Shown here: piece by piece, positions 7,474 to 16,305 of the stretch | How the letters are laid out: every line of letters starts with the position of its first letter | How positions within the stretch are numbered: position 1 is the stretch's first letter | Assembly (NCBI RefSeq): GCF_030506305.1 | Contig: NZ_CP119421.1 | Coordinates: 5,286,501 to 5,350,500 of the forward strand | Origin: Porifericola rhodea | Lineage (GTDB): Bacteria > Bacteroidota > Bacteroidia > Cytophagales > Cyclobacteriaceae | Direction: 5' to 3' | Length of the DNA stretch: 64,000 nucleotides | The notes under the pieces: model-generated | What the model was told of the DNA's origin: nothing | Databases searched by the model: none | The model's input: the letters and a program-made list of their open reading frames with translations, nothing else | Translations under genes and position numbers: made by a program

Positions 7474-9993
7474 TTGGATCAATTAAAACTTAACGTAGAA
7501 GCACCAGCCGAGCGCATTACATGGTTTGCAGACATAATGCTGCCAGTACCAATTCCTAAACTGTTTACCTACCGCATTCCGGTAGATATGGAGCAGCAGG
7601 TACAAATTGGAAGCCGGGTTATTGTTCAGTTCGGCAGTAAAAAAATTCTTACTGGTGTCATTGGTAAGTTACATCAGAACCCTCCACAAAAGTACCAGGC
7701 TCGTTATATTTTAGAAGTGCTGGATGAGCAGGCCGTAGTACATCCAATTCAGCTTAAGCACTTTCAGTGGATAGCAGACTACTATGCCTGTACCGTAGGA
7801 GAAGTGCTAAACGTAGCCCTACCTTCAGGTCTAAAGCTAAGCAGTGAGTCCAAAGTACAGCTCAATCCGGAATTTGACCTAGAAGAATTTGATGGAGACC
7901 TCAATGATAAGGAATACAAAATTCTGGAAGCGTTAGAAGAAAAGCAGACACTTACCTATAATGATATTGGCAACCTGCTGGAAGAGAAAAACTTCTACCA
8001 CGTCATAAAATCTCTGATACGCAAAGAAGCCATACTGATTTTTGAGGAAGTAAAAGAAAAATACAAACCCAAAATTGTTAAGCGAGTTCGCCTTCAGCCT
8101 AAATACGCGCATGATGAAGTAAGCCTGGAGAATATTTTTCAGGAACTGGAGAAGAAACCAAAACAGTTGGACGTACTACTCCGCTACGCCCAACTTAAAC
8201 CTGACTTCCAAAAACAGGAATCTAATGAGAAGGGCTTGCTTAAATCTTCACTCAACAACGAGAGCGTTTCTACCTCTTCCGTAAATACTTTAATTAAAAA
8301 TGGTATACTGGAAGAATTTGAAGAGGTGGTCTCTCGCTTTCAACCGGTAGCGCCTACCCAGGAAGCCAAAATTGAATTAACTGATAGTCAGCAACAGGCC
8401 AAAGATCAAATTCTTGCTCAGTTTAACGAAAAGGATACGGTACTTTTACATGGGGTTACCGGTAGTGGAAAAACAGAGATTTATATAGACCTGATACAGG
8501 ATGTGCTATCCAGTGGTGGTCAGGTACTTTATCTATTACCCGAAATTGCGCTTACCACGCAGATTGTCTATCGCCTTAAAAAGATTTTTGGCGACCAGAT
8601 GGGCATATATCACTCTAAATTTTCAGATAATGAAAGAGTAGAGGTCTGGCAAGGCATACTGGATGGCCGCTACCCGCTAGTAGTAGGCGTACGATCGGCT
8701 GTGCTCCTCCCCTTTGAAAACCTGGGGCTGATAATTGTAGATGAGGAGCATGAAATTTCTTACAAGCAGTTTGACCCGGCGCCACGTTACCATGCTCGTG
8801 ATGTAGCTCTGGTACTCGCGAAAATGCATCATGCCAAAGCCCTTCTGGGTTCTGCTACGCCTTCAGTAGAGTCTTATTACAATGCTGTACAGGGTAAGTA
8901 CGGACTGGTAAGCCTGAACAAACGCTTTGGAAATGCACAGCTCCCCGAAATAGAGCTGGTAGATATTCGCAAAGAAAAGAAAAGACGCACCATGCGAGAA
9001 GATTTTTCTTCGGTACTTCTGCAACAGATGGAAGCTGTACTCGGCCTCAAAGAGCAGGTAATTATCTTTCAGAACCGAAGAGGGTATTCTCCATACATTT
9101 TGTGTGAAGACTGCGGACACATTCCCAAATGTAACCAATGCGATGTCAGCCTTACTTACCATCAGTTTGCTTACGAACTACGCTGCCACTATTGTGGGCA
9201 TCATGAAAAGCTACACCTGGAGTGTGAAGCCTGTGGCTCTACCAAACTTAAAACTGCTGGTTATGGCACAGAAAAGCTGGAAGAAGAAATACAGATGCTT
9301 ATTCCTGATGCCCGGGTACAACGTATGGATTTGGATACTACCCGTAAAAAGAATAGCTACCAGCAGATTATTGACGCTTTTGCCAAACGCGAAATGGATA
9401 TTCTGGTAGGTACCCAGATGGTAAGTAAAGGTCTTGATTTTGATGGAGTAAGTCTGGTAGGTATACTTGATGCCGATCGTATGATACACTTTCCTGATTT
9501 TCGTTCTCATGAGCGTACTTTTCAGCTCATCACTCAGGTTAGTGGACGATCGGGAAGGCGAGATAAAGTAGGTAAAGTTATTATCCAGACTACCAATCTT
9601 GAGCAGCCCATTCTACACAAAATTGTCTCTAACGACTATATTGGTTTGTATCAGGAAGAAATAGCTGAAAGGCAGGAGTACCACTACCCCCCTTTCGTAC
9701 GACTGATTCGTATCACTATCAAAAACCCTGACAAAACAAGCTGTAATCGTGCGGCTAAGCAGCTTAGCGAAAACTTAAGGGAAGTATTAGGTAACCAAAG
9801 AGTATTAGGGCCAGAAGAACCACTCATTTCCAGACTAAGAAATCAGTACCTGATGCAGCTGATGATTAAACTTGAAAGGAACCAGAGCTTTATCCAAAAG
9901 GCAAAAAAAATCATTATTGAAGCCTGCAACATACTGGAAAAAGATAAGCAGCTTAAAAGGACAAGTACTGTTATAGATGTAGATCCGTTCTAA
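7474..9993 (+). CDS. priA: primosomal replication protein N' (PriA helicase)
   Basis: PriA recognises stalled replication forks and reloads the replisome. An N-terminal DNA-binding domain comes first, then Walker A GVTGSGKTEIY (about 327), the DEEH box (423-426) and helicase motifs such as GSATPSVESYY. Two zinc clusters start at Cys544 (CEDCGHIPKCNQC, then CHYCGHHEK and CEACGS). Motifs V/VI (GTQMVSKGLDFDGV, QVSGRSGRR) follow. At 839 aa it is somewhat longer than E. coli PriA, mostly through a linker at about 140-300. The start is a TTG because no ATG precedes the conserved IMLPVPIPKLFTY block. Confidence 0.96.
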   Translation: MDQLKLNVEAPAERITWFADIMLPVPIPKLFTYRIPVDMEQQVQIGSRVIVQFGSKKILTGVIGKLHQNPPQKYQARYILEVLDEQAVVHPIQLKHFQWIADYYACTVGEVLNVALPSGLKLSSESKVQLNPEFDLEEFDGDLNDKEYKILEALEEKQTLTYNDIGNLLEEKNFYHVIKSLIRKEAILIFEEVKEKYKPKIVKRVRLQPKYAHDEVSLENIFQELEKKPKQLDVLLRYAQLKPDFQKQESNEKGLLKSSLNNESVSTSSVNTLIKNGILEEFEEVVSRFQPVAPTQEAKIELTDSQQQAKDQILAQFNEKDTVLLHGVTGSGKTEIYIDLIQDVLSSGGQVLYLLPEIALTTQIVYRLKKIFGDQMGIYHSKFSDNERVEVWQGILDGRYPLVVGVRSAVLLPFENLGLIIVDEEHEISYKQFDPAPRYHARDVALVLAKMHHAKALLGSATPSVESYYNAVQGKYGLVSLNKRFGNAQLPEIELVDIRKEKKRRTMREDFSSVLLQQMEAVLGLKEQVIIFQNRRGYSPYILCEDCGHIPKCNQCDVSLTYHQFAYELRCHYCGHHEKLHLECEACGSTKLKTAGYGTEKLEEEIQMLIPDARVQRMDLDTTRKKNSYQQIIDAFAKREMDILVGTQMVSKGLDFDGVSLVGILDADRMIHFPDFRSHERTFQLITQVSGRSGRRDKVGKVIIQTTNLEQPILHKIVSNDYIGLYQEEIAERQEYHYPPFVRLIRITIKNPDKTSCNRAAKQLSENLREVLGNQRVLGPEEPLISRLRNQYLMQLMIKLERNQSFIQKAKKIIIEACNILEKDKQLKRTSTVIDVDPF

Positions 9994-10039
9994 AAAAGGA
10001 AAGGTTAAAAGTAGCTTTAGGAGCACCTTTAACCTTTCC
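9992..10039 (-). terminator. bidirectional hairpin between priA and the DUF1080 gene
   Basis: A perfect 12-bp stem (9998-10009 with 10028-10039) and an 18-nt loop sit between the convergent genes. Read on the minus strand the stem is followed by six T, so it terminates the DUF1080 gene and probably also blocks priA read-through. Confidence 0.8.
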
Positions 10040-10066
10040 AATATTTATCTATAGCTTTTTAAAAGA

Positions 10067-10834
10067 CTATAATTCCTTAATTCTGATATTTCTCCACTGC
10101 ACCTGCATAGGGTCTTCAATTTTGGTAGAGTGTACCTGCAAACCAATGAATCCGCTGGCAGTCATATCATCTAACAATTCAGCAGTCTGCACACCATTGA
10201 TAAATGTACGTATCGTATCTCCTTTAGCTTCTACACGATATTTATTCCACTCATTATTTTTAAATGCCTTACGACCTTCCTCATTATCAGCCAGGTCAGC
10301 TAACCAACCTCTGCGGCCTTCATCATAGATACCACCGCTGTACGCGCGCTCAGAAGGGTCAATTTCTACCTGATATCCGTGTACGCGAGGAGCTTTTACT
10401 GTTTTTTCTTCAGTTTCTCCCTCTTTGTTAGTAAACACATAAGTAGTATCTTTCTCATAAGAATTACTACGAATCTGGACACCTGAGTTCATACGAGGGT
10501 CTACTTTCACTTCGTACTCTAAGATAAAGTCATCATACATTTTGTTAGTTGTAAGGAAGCTATTAGGCTCACCCAGCTTGGTAGTACCTGTCACTACACC
10601 ATTATCTACTTCGTAAGTAGCTTTTCCATTCAACTGTGTCCAGCCTTCAATGGTACTGCCTTTTACCAATTCTACCCATTCTCCTTCTTCTTCTTCAGAA
10701 GCAGCTACAGTTTCAGTTTTAGGTTCTGTGCTTTCTGCTGTCTCTTCTGAACTTCCTCCAGATGAACATGCTCCAAATGTGATCGCAGTAGCCGCTAGCA
10801 AACTAGCCGATAGGTTAAGTTTAAGTTTTTTCAT
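10067..10834 (-). CDS. DUF1080 (3-keto-disaccharide hydrolase-like) lipoprotein
   Basis: The start at 10834 gives a lipoprotein signal (MKKLKLNLSASLLAAT, then FGACSSG with the lipobox Cys), a Ser/Glu/Thr-rich linker, and one DUF1080 domain of about 190 residues. Domain landmarks are EGWTQLNGKATYEVDNG, the NSGVQIRS strand and NEWNKYRVEAKGDTI. DUF1080 has a concanavalin-like beta-sandwich fold; some members hydrolyse 3-keto-glycosides. A longer in-frame ATG at 10921 has no signal sequence and is rejected. A second DUF1080 lipoprotein sits at 36.6 kb. Confidence 0.92.
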   Translation of the reverse strand: MKKLKLNLSASLLAATAITFGACSSGGSSEETAESTEPKTETVAASEEEEGEWVELVKGSTIEGWTQLNGKATYEVDNGVVTGTTKLGEPNSFLTTNKMYDDFILEYEVKVDPRMNSGVQIRSNSYEKDTTYVFTNKEGETEEKTVKAPRVHGYQVEIDPSERAYSGGIYDEGRRGWLADLADNEEGRKAFKNNEWNKYRVEAKGDTIRTFINGVQTAELLDDMTASGFIGLQVHSTKIEDPMQVQWRNIRIKEL

Positions 10835-10920
10835 GAGTGTTGTAATACGAACGTTAGTAATAATTGAAATCTGCCACAAATTGATATAAAACATCAAGAA
10901 ATGCAACTGGGAGAAATTCA

Positions 10921-10947
10921 TAAAAAAACCCGGCAGTTAACCGGGTT
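10921..10947 (-). terminator. terminator of the CBS-domain beta-synthase gene
   Basis: A 7-bp GC-rich stem (AACCCGG 10927-10933, CCGGGTT 10941-10947) is followed on the minus strand by a T tract, 26 nt past the stop at 10973. Confidence 0.88.
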
Positions 10948-10972
10948 GAAGTTCTAGGTAAAAATGTCAGTG

Positions 10973-12343
10973 CTAATTACTCATGGCTACCAAAAGGTCG
11001 GCGCGGGTAATAATGTGTACCTGGTTAAGGCGGTCACGTACTAGCAAAGCTTTATTGTTTTTGTCAATTAAAGAGGATAATACGTCTAAAGTATCGTGTA
11101 TAGAGATAAACTGAAAAGGTTTATCCATAATGGTAGATACTGGCTCAGACTTAATCGCCGGATTATCAATCAGTTGATGTAAAAGCTTAGAGTCGGTAAG
11201 GCTACCCACATAAGCATCTCCTTCTACTACAGGGATCTGCGAAATACCTCTTTCGTTCAAAATTTTAATAGCTTCTCCAACTGTGGTATCTACTGACACA
11301 GTTACCAATGGGCTATGGCCATTACGCGCCTTAAGTATGTCCTGAGCAGTAGCGAATTCTCTCTTCTCCAGATAGCCATGGTCTTTCATCCAGCTATCGT
11401 TATAAATTTTTCCTAAATAGCGAGTACCATGATCTGGCAATATGATTACCATCACATCATCTTTCTTCAGATTTTTGCGAGCGTATTTTAAAGCACCAAA
11501 TACCGCAGAACCACAAGACCAGCCAATAAACAGACCCTCTTCGCGAGAGAGACGTCTTGCCATAATGGCCGCGTCTTTATCTGTTACCTTAACAAATTCA
11601 TCAATAACGTCAAAATTCACGTTTTTTGGGATAATGTCCTCTCCTATACCTTCGGTCAGGTAAGGGAAAACTTCATTATCGTCAAACTCTCCGGTTTCTT
11701 TATACTTCTTAAATACAGAACCATACGTATCTATCCCCAGCGTAAACACCTTTTCATTTTGTTCCTTCAGGTACTTAGATACTCCGCTTACTGTACCCCC
11801 GGTACCTACACCCGCAGCAAAGTGCGTAATTTTTCCTTCAGTCTGCTTCCATATCTCCGGTCCAGTAGTTTCGTAATGAGCCGTCCAGTTTGACTGGTTA
11901 TCGTACTGGTTAGGATAAAATGAGTTAGGAATAGTCTCGTTTAATTTTTTGGCGACCGAATAATATGAGCGAGGATCGTCAGGCGAAACATTGGTAGGGC
12001 ATACTACTACTTCGGCACCTACTGCTCTCAGGATATCAATTTTTTCCTGCGACTGTTTATCAGCGAGCGTAAAGATACATTTGTACCCTTTAGAAATAGC
12101 AGCTAAGGCCAGCCCCATACCCGTATTACCGGAAGTACCTTCAATAATAGTCCCGCCAGGTTTTATGATTCCTGCCTTTTCGGCATCTTCTACCATTTTA
12201 ATGGCGATACGATCTTTTACCGAGTTGCCCGGATTAAAATACTCCACTTTTACCAGTATAGTCCCCTCTATGCCTTCTGTAACTTTGTTTAATTTGATCA
12301 AGGGAGTATCCCCTATGGTTTCTATAATCGAGTTGTAGTACAT
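10973..12343 (-). CDS. PLP-dependent cystathionine beta-synthase / cysteine synthase with C-terminal CBS pair
   Basis: Residues 1-320 are a fold-type II PLP enzyme of the cysteine synthase/cystathionine beta-synthase family. NPGNSVKDR places the PLP lysine at Lys43, EGTSGNTG is the substrate loop and GTGGTVSG the phosphate-binding loop. Residues about 330-456 form two CBS motifs (SPLVTVSVDTTVGEAIKILN and the PVSTIMDKPFQFIS segment), a regulatory module that binds adenosyl ligands in other proteins. The whole resembles eukaryotic CBS without the heme domain. It would condense serine with homocysteine, or acetylserine with sulfide; sequence alone does not separate these. Confidence 0.92.
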   Translation of the reverse strand: MYYNSIIETIGDTPLIKLNKVTEGIEGTILVKVEYFNPGNSVKDRIAIKMVEDAEKAGIIKPGGTIIEGTSGNTGMGLALAAISKGYKCIFTLADKQSQEKIDILRAVGAEVVVCPTNVSPDDPRSYYSVAKKLNETIPNSFYPNQYDNQSNWTAHYETTGPEIWKQTEGKITHFAAGVGTGGTVSGVSKYLKEQNEKVFTLGIDTYGSVFKKYKETGEFDDNEVFPYLTEGIGEDIIPKNVNFDVIDEFVKVTDKDAAIMARRLSREEGLFIGWSCGSAVFGALKYARKNLKKDDVMVIILPDHGTRYLGKIYNDSWMKDHGYLEKREFATAQDILKARNGHSPLVTVSVDTTVGEAIKILNERGISQIPVVEGDAYVGSLTDSKLLHQLIDNPAIKSEPVSTIMDKPFQFISIHDTLDVLSSLIDKNNKALLVRDRLNQVHIITRADLLVAMSN

Positions 12344-12371
12344 ATTTCTGCCTGTAATTATTAATTTAGCG

Positions 12372-12379
12372 CAAAATTA
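12372..12379 (-). promoter_or_regulatory. candidate -7 element of the CBS-domain beta-synthase gene
   Basis: TAATTTTG on the minus strand matches TAnnTTTG, 29 nt upstream of the start codon. No good TTTG -33 box is visible. The rest of the 292-bp gap up to 12635 is AT-rich; I see no other element in it. Confidence 0.45.
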
Positions 12380-12635
12380 GGATTATTTATGAGCATTAGC
12401 TTGGTATTAATATCAAAAAATACTGTCAGATTAAAAATTTGTCAGTTTTTTTACACCAGCATGCATATTTATAAAGTATACGTAAGTAATCGTTTTTCTG
12501 GCATTCTTGTTAAGAGCAAATACTTTTTATTGTGTGCAGCTGGCTAAAAGTAGGCTTGCATAATATTTTTTCATTTGCTTTGTAAAATGCACGATGCTTT
12601 ACGTATAAAGCTTAACTATTATAACACAGCCACCT

Positions 12636-13460
12636 ATGGATAACCGAAAATTTTTGCCTTTTATCGTAACTGGCATCGCACTGTTTATTGCAATCGTTTA
12701 CCTTTCTTCCAGTATATTCCTGACGATTAATGCCGGTGAACGCGGTGTGCTCTTCAAAAAATTTTCTGGCGGACTGGATAAAGACAAGGTCTACTCACCA
12801 GGTTTTGTAGTAAAAGCTCCCTGGAATGATATGTACGTATACGATGTAAAAGAAAACAGCGTAGACGAGACTATGGATGTGCTGGATAAAAACGGGCTGT
12901 CTTTAAAAGTAGATGTCACTGTTCGTTTTCACCCGATGTACGACAAAATAGGTTTTATTCACGAGCTTTTTGGGGAAGATTATGTTGATAAGCTGATTAT
13001 ACCTGAAACACGATCTACAGTAAGGCGAGTTATGGGCCGCTATACCGCAGAAGAGATATACTCCACCAAACGTAGCGAAGTAGAAACTTCTATTATTGAA
13101 GAAACAGAAGCCATACTGGAAGATCAGGCCAATAATATACAAATGCGCGCGCTGCTTATTCGTTCTATCAACCTACCTGACCAGATTAAGCAGGCTATTG
13201 AAAATAAATTAAAACAAGAGCAGGAAGCATTAGCTTATCAATTTAGACTGGAAAGAGAAAAGAGTGAAGCGGAACGTAAGCGTATCGCCGCACAGGGAGA
13301 AGCCGAAGCCAACAAGATTATTAACAACAGTTTGACCAACGAACTGCTGAAAATGCGAGGCATAGAGGCAACCACCCACCTGTCTGAATCCAGCAATGCA
13401 AAAGTTGTAGTCATTGGTAGTGGTAGCGACGGATTACCGCTAATACTTGGCAACAATTAG
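12636..13460 (+). CDS. prohibitin-like SPFH/band 7 membrane protein
   Basis: An N-terminal transmembrane helix (about residues 8-30) is followed by the SPFH domain (INAGERGVLFKKFSGGL; TVRFHPMYDKIG; ETRSTVRRVMGRYTAEEIY). A long coiled coil rich in Glu, Arg and Ala comes next (about 180-235), then a C-terminal VVVIGSGSDGLPLIL block. This order is that of prohibitins, which form large membrane-bound rings and scaffold membrane microdomains. At 274 aa the length is typical. It stands alone between the beta-synthase and citrate synthase genes. Confidence 0.93.
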   Translation: MDNRKFLPFIVTGIALFIAIVYLSSSIFLTINAGERGVLFKKFSGGLDKDKVYSPGFVVKAPWNDMYVYDVKENSVDETMDVLDKNGLSLKVDVTVRFHPMYDKIGFIHELFGEDYVDKLIIPETRSTVRRVMGRYTAEEIYSTKRSEVETSIIEETEAILEDQANNIQMRALLIRSINLPDQIKQAIENKLKQEQEALAYQFRLEREKSEAERKRIAAQGEAEANKIINNSLTNELLKMRGIEATTHLSESSNAKVVVIGSGSDGLPLILGNN

Positions 13461-13536
13461 TACATAAAATATTTTATTACAATGTTATCGATTATTTTTA
13501 GCTTGAATTTTTATTACTATTTAAATCATTCCAAAT

Positions 13537-14814
13537 ATGTCCAATAACACTGCGGAACTTAAAGTAGATGGGAAATCTTATGAATTTCCAATTATTGAGG
13601 GGACGGAGCAAGAAAAAGGTATTGATATTAGCAAGCTGAGAGCACAGAGCGGCTATATCACCTTGGATCCGGGCTTTAAGAACACAGGCTCTACTACCAG
13701 CTCTATCACCTATCTAGATGGAGAAAATGGTGTGCTTCGTTACAGAGGCTATTCAATAGAAGACCTGACTGCCAAGTCCAGTTTTTTAGAAACTGCCTAT
13801 TTGCTGATCTACGGCGAGTTACCTAGCGAAAGTGAATTTCAGTCTTTCAGAGAAGAAATCACCCACCATACGCTAGTGCATGAAGATATCAAAAAAATTC
13901 TGGATGGTTTCCCTTCCAGTGCCCACCCAATGGGCGTTCTTTCATCTTTAGTGTGCTCACTTACTGCCTTTTATCCTGAGTCTCTGGACCCTAATCGTTC
14001 AAAAGAAGAAGTAAACCTAAGCATTATTCGTATACTGGCTAAAATGCCAACTTTTGCTGCATGGGCTTACAAACATAAAATTGGACATCCGGTAAGCTAT
14101 CCCGACAACTCACTGGACTATTGCAGTAATTTCCTTAAAATGATGTTTGCCCTGCCTGCTGAAGGCTACGAAGTAGACCCTACCCGTGCCGACGCATTGG
14201 ACAAACTTTTAATCTTACACGCAGACCATGAGCAGAATTGCTCTACCTCTACTGTACGTGTGGTAGGTTCTTCTCAGGCTAGTCTTTACGCTTCTATTTC
14301 TGCGGGTATTAACGCCCTGTGGGGACCTCTACACGGTGGAGCTAACCAGGCGGTGATAGAAATGCTTGAGCAGATCAAAAATGCGGGTGGTGATGTGAAG
14401 AAATTCATTGACAAAGCCAAAGACAAAAACGATCCTTTCCGTTTAATGGGCTTTGGGCACCGTGTATACAAAAACTTTGACCCCAGAGCTAAAATCATCA
14501 AGAAAAACGCAGATGAGGTACTTAGCGGACTGGGTATTACTGACCCGGTACTGGATATCGCTAAAGAACTTGAAGAAACCGCTCTTAATGACGATTACTT
14601 TAAAGAAAGAAAATTATATCCTAATGTAGACTTCTATTCAGGCATACTATATCGTGCTATGGGTATCCCTACCGATATGTTTACTGTAATGTTCGCACTA
14701 GGACGTCTGCCAGGCTGGATAGCACAGTGGAAAGAAATGCGCGAGAACAAAGAGCCTATCGGCCGTCCTCGTCAGATTTACACAGGTAGCAATCATCGCC
14801 CATTGGACAGATAA
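13537..14814 (+). CDS. gltA: citrate synthase
   Basis: Type II citrate synthase, the entry enzyme of the TCA cycle (oxaloacetate plus acetyl-CoA to citrate). The catalytic residues are visible: His228/His231 in LHADHEQNCSTSTVR, His266 in GPLHGGANQA, FGHRVYKNFDPRA for substrate and CoA, and the catalytic Asp in PNVDFYSG. The C-terminus IGRPRQIYTGS is characteristic. At 425 aa it is the hexameric, gram-negative type length. It is monocistronic with its own terminator. Confidence 0.98.
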   Translation: MSNNTAELKVDGKSYEFPIIEGTEQEKGIDISKLRAQSGYITLDPGFKNTGSTTSSITYLDGENGVLRYRGYSIEDLTAKSSFLETAYLLIYGELPSESEFQSFREEITHHTLVHEDIKKILDGFPSSAHPMGVLSSLVCSLTAFYPESLDPNRSKEEVNLSIIRILAKMPTFAAWAYKHKIGHPVSYPDNSLDYCSNFLKMMFALPAEGYEVDPTRADALDKLLILHADHEQNCSTSTVRVVGSSQASLYASISAGINALWGPLHGGANQAVIEMLEQIKNAGGDVKKFIDKAKDKNDPFRLMGFGHRVYKNFDPRAKIIKKNADEVLSGLGITDPVLDIAKELEETALNDDYFKERKLYPNVDFYSGILYRAMGIPTDMFTVMFALGRLPGWIAQWKEMRENKEPIGRPRQIYTGSNHRPLDR

Positions 14815-14841
14815 GCAATAATGTTTCGCAAACAGATAAAG

Positions 14842-14870
14842 AGCTTCACCTTGGGGTGAGGCTTTTTTTT
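14842..14870 (+). terminator. gltA terminator
   Basis: AGCTTCACC (14842-14850) pairs with GGTGAGGCT (14854-14862), including one G-U pair, followed by eight T. Confidence 0.88.
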
Positions 14871-14963
14871 GCTTTATACATTTTAATAAAAGTGCTTTTC
14901 TAAACTCTTATGCTCAGGTGGTGTTAAGCAAAGGAACTTTTTTTAAGTAAAAGCTATTTTTCA

Positions 14964-15005
14964 TGCAACTATGTTGCAAGTAAGACCGTTAAGCTCTTAT
15001 CTTTG
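14964..15005 (+). promoter_or_regulatory. MerC-gene promoter with overlapping Fur/Zur-like palindrome
   Basis: The -7 box TATCTTTG lies at 14998-15005, 21 nt after a GTTG -33 box at 14973-14976. A perfect 6-3-6 palindrome (TGCAAC-TAT-GTTGCA, 14964-14978) covers the -33 box, the classic place for a repressor. Size and symmetry suit a Fur-family (Zur-like) repressor; the identity of the regulator is inferred. Confidence 0.65.
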
Positions 15006-15022
15006 TTCCAAAATAAAGTTAG

Positions 15023-15403
15023 ATGTTATTCTCAGACCGTAAAGCAGACACCGTAGGTATTGTTAGTTCTATTCTTTGTGTAGTTCATTGCATGCTTTTG
15101 CCTGTACTAGTATTTGCTGGAATGCTCAACGAAGAATGGGGCGCTCATGCGGAATGGGTAGACTACATATTTATGGGTTTAGCTCTATCGGCTGTTTACT
15201 ATGCTGCTCGTAATGCTGGCCTTTATCTGCGAATGGCGCTATGGCTTACTGTGAGTTGGTTTTGTGCTTCTATTTTGTTGCACGATGTGTACGAGTCTGC
15301 GCTCTATTCATCTATGGCGGCTTCTGTAGTGCTTGTAGTTTTACATACCATCAACTTTAAACAACACAGACTCCTACATCGTACCAAAGAGGTTACAGTC
15401 TAA
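15023..15403 (+). CDS. MerC domain-containing membrane protein
   Basis: The protein has about four hydrophobic segments. The first contains the family motif GIVSSILCVVHCMLLPV with two cysteines six residues apart facing the membrane, the presumed metal ligands. At 126 aa it matches the MerC family, named for a mercury transporter. Chromosomal copies in Bacteroidota stand apart from mercury operons and probably handle another metal. The palindrome over its promoter suggests repression by a Fur/Zur-type metal sensor, so zinc is a reasonable guess. Its end overlaps the converging gene by 4 nt. Confidence 0.85.
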   Translation: MLFSDRKADTVGIVSSILCVVHCMLLPVLVFAGMLNEEWGAHAEWVDYIFMGLALSAVYYAARNAGLYLRMALWLTVSWFCASILLHDVYESALYSSMAASVVLVVLHTINFKQHRLLHRTKEVTV

Positions 15404-16137
15404 AAACTCACTGTAGCTCCTATGACCGCATAGTGTATTAACGAAAAATTGTATACCTGATCTACATCCGCTCCTCCTTCCAGAATACGATAGCCAAGTT
15501 TTAGTGAAACATCCTCATTTGGGTAAAAAAGCCCGCCTAAAAAAATATCCTCTGCTCTACCCTGCTTGCCCACCAAAGCATCGCCCTGTAGCAATACACT
15601 CAATTTTTCTTTTGCAAACCACTCTGCCCTGAAATTGATCAGAGGAACAAATCCCAGGTCAGTAGTAGAAGCGCTCTTTTCATTGTCTTCCAGCTCTATT
15701 TTAGCATCTCTTATTTTGGCAGTAGCCCCCAGACCAAACTGAAAATTGCCGGTTCTGGGAAACAGGTAGCGGTAGGTAAAACGATAAGAGTTAAATTTAT
15801 AGCTGGCGTTTAGGGCATCTGCGGTAGAAAAAATCTGTTCAGCAAAGTTTATATCCTTAGTCGTATAGCCCTGAGCCTTTATATTTAATGGAGCATACAG
15901 TACGCTAAAGGTATGTTTATTATTAAGGGTGTAAAGTAAACGAATGCGATAAAAAAAACTGTTGTTTACATCCAACTGATCGGTGAGTTCAAAACGGGTT
16001 CCTTCTCCTCCAGGAACCTGAATTTCATTGTATCCGGTAAATGCTGCACCACTCTCTACATCTATAGCAAACTGTGCTCTACTACTTAAAGTCAGGCAAA
16101 CCGTAAAGCAAAAAAGTAATGGAAGTATTTTGTGCAT
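15400..16137 (-). CDS. outer-membrane beta-barrel protein of unknown function
   Basis: A signal peptide (about 21 residues, cleaved after SRAQ) precedes an alternating polar/hydrophobic sequence with many aromatic-ended strands, such as YRFTYRYLFP and EDVSLKLGYRILEGG. The chain ends in Phe (AVIGATVSF), the usual BAM recognition residue of outer-membrane barrels. I count roughly eight to ten strands by eye. No enzymatic motif is visible and the ligand is unknown. It faces the FNR-type regulator gene divergently (168-nt gap). Confidence 0.7.
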   Translation of the reverse strand: MHKILPLLFCFTVCLTLSSRAQFAIDVESGAAFTGYNEIQVPGGEGTRFELTDQLDVNNSFFYRIRLLYTLNNKHTFSVLYAPLNIKAQGYTTKDINFAEQIFSTADALNASYKFNSYRFTYRYLFPRTGNFQFGLGATAKIRDAKIELEDNEKSASTTDLGFVPLINFRAEWFAKEKLSVLLQGDALVGKQGRAEDIFLGGLFYPNEDVSLKLGYRILEGGADVDQVYNFSLIHYAVIGATVSF

Positions 16138-16305
16138 ATCAAAAAATTATATGTGATTAAAAAATAGAATTTAGAATATCTGAAATGTGAACCACGATTC
16201 TATACCCAGCGTTTAAAATTTTGACATACAATCTATTTTTTTCTTCTTGCCAATAGTATTGTCTTTCTTAACTTAGTTATTATCCATCAAGAACATTAAG
16301 AAATT

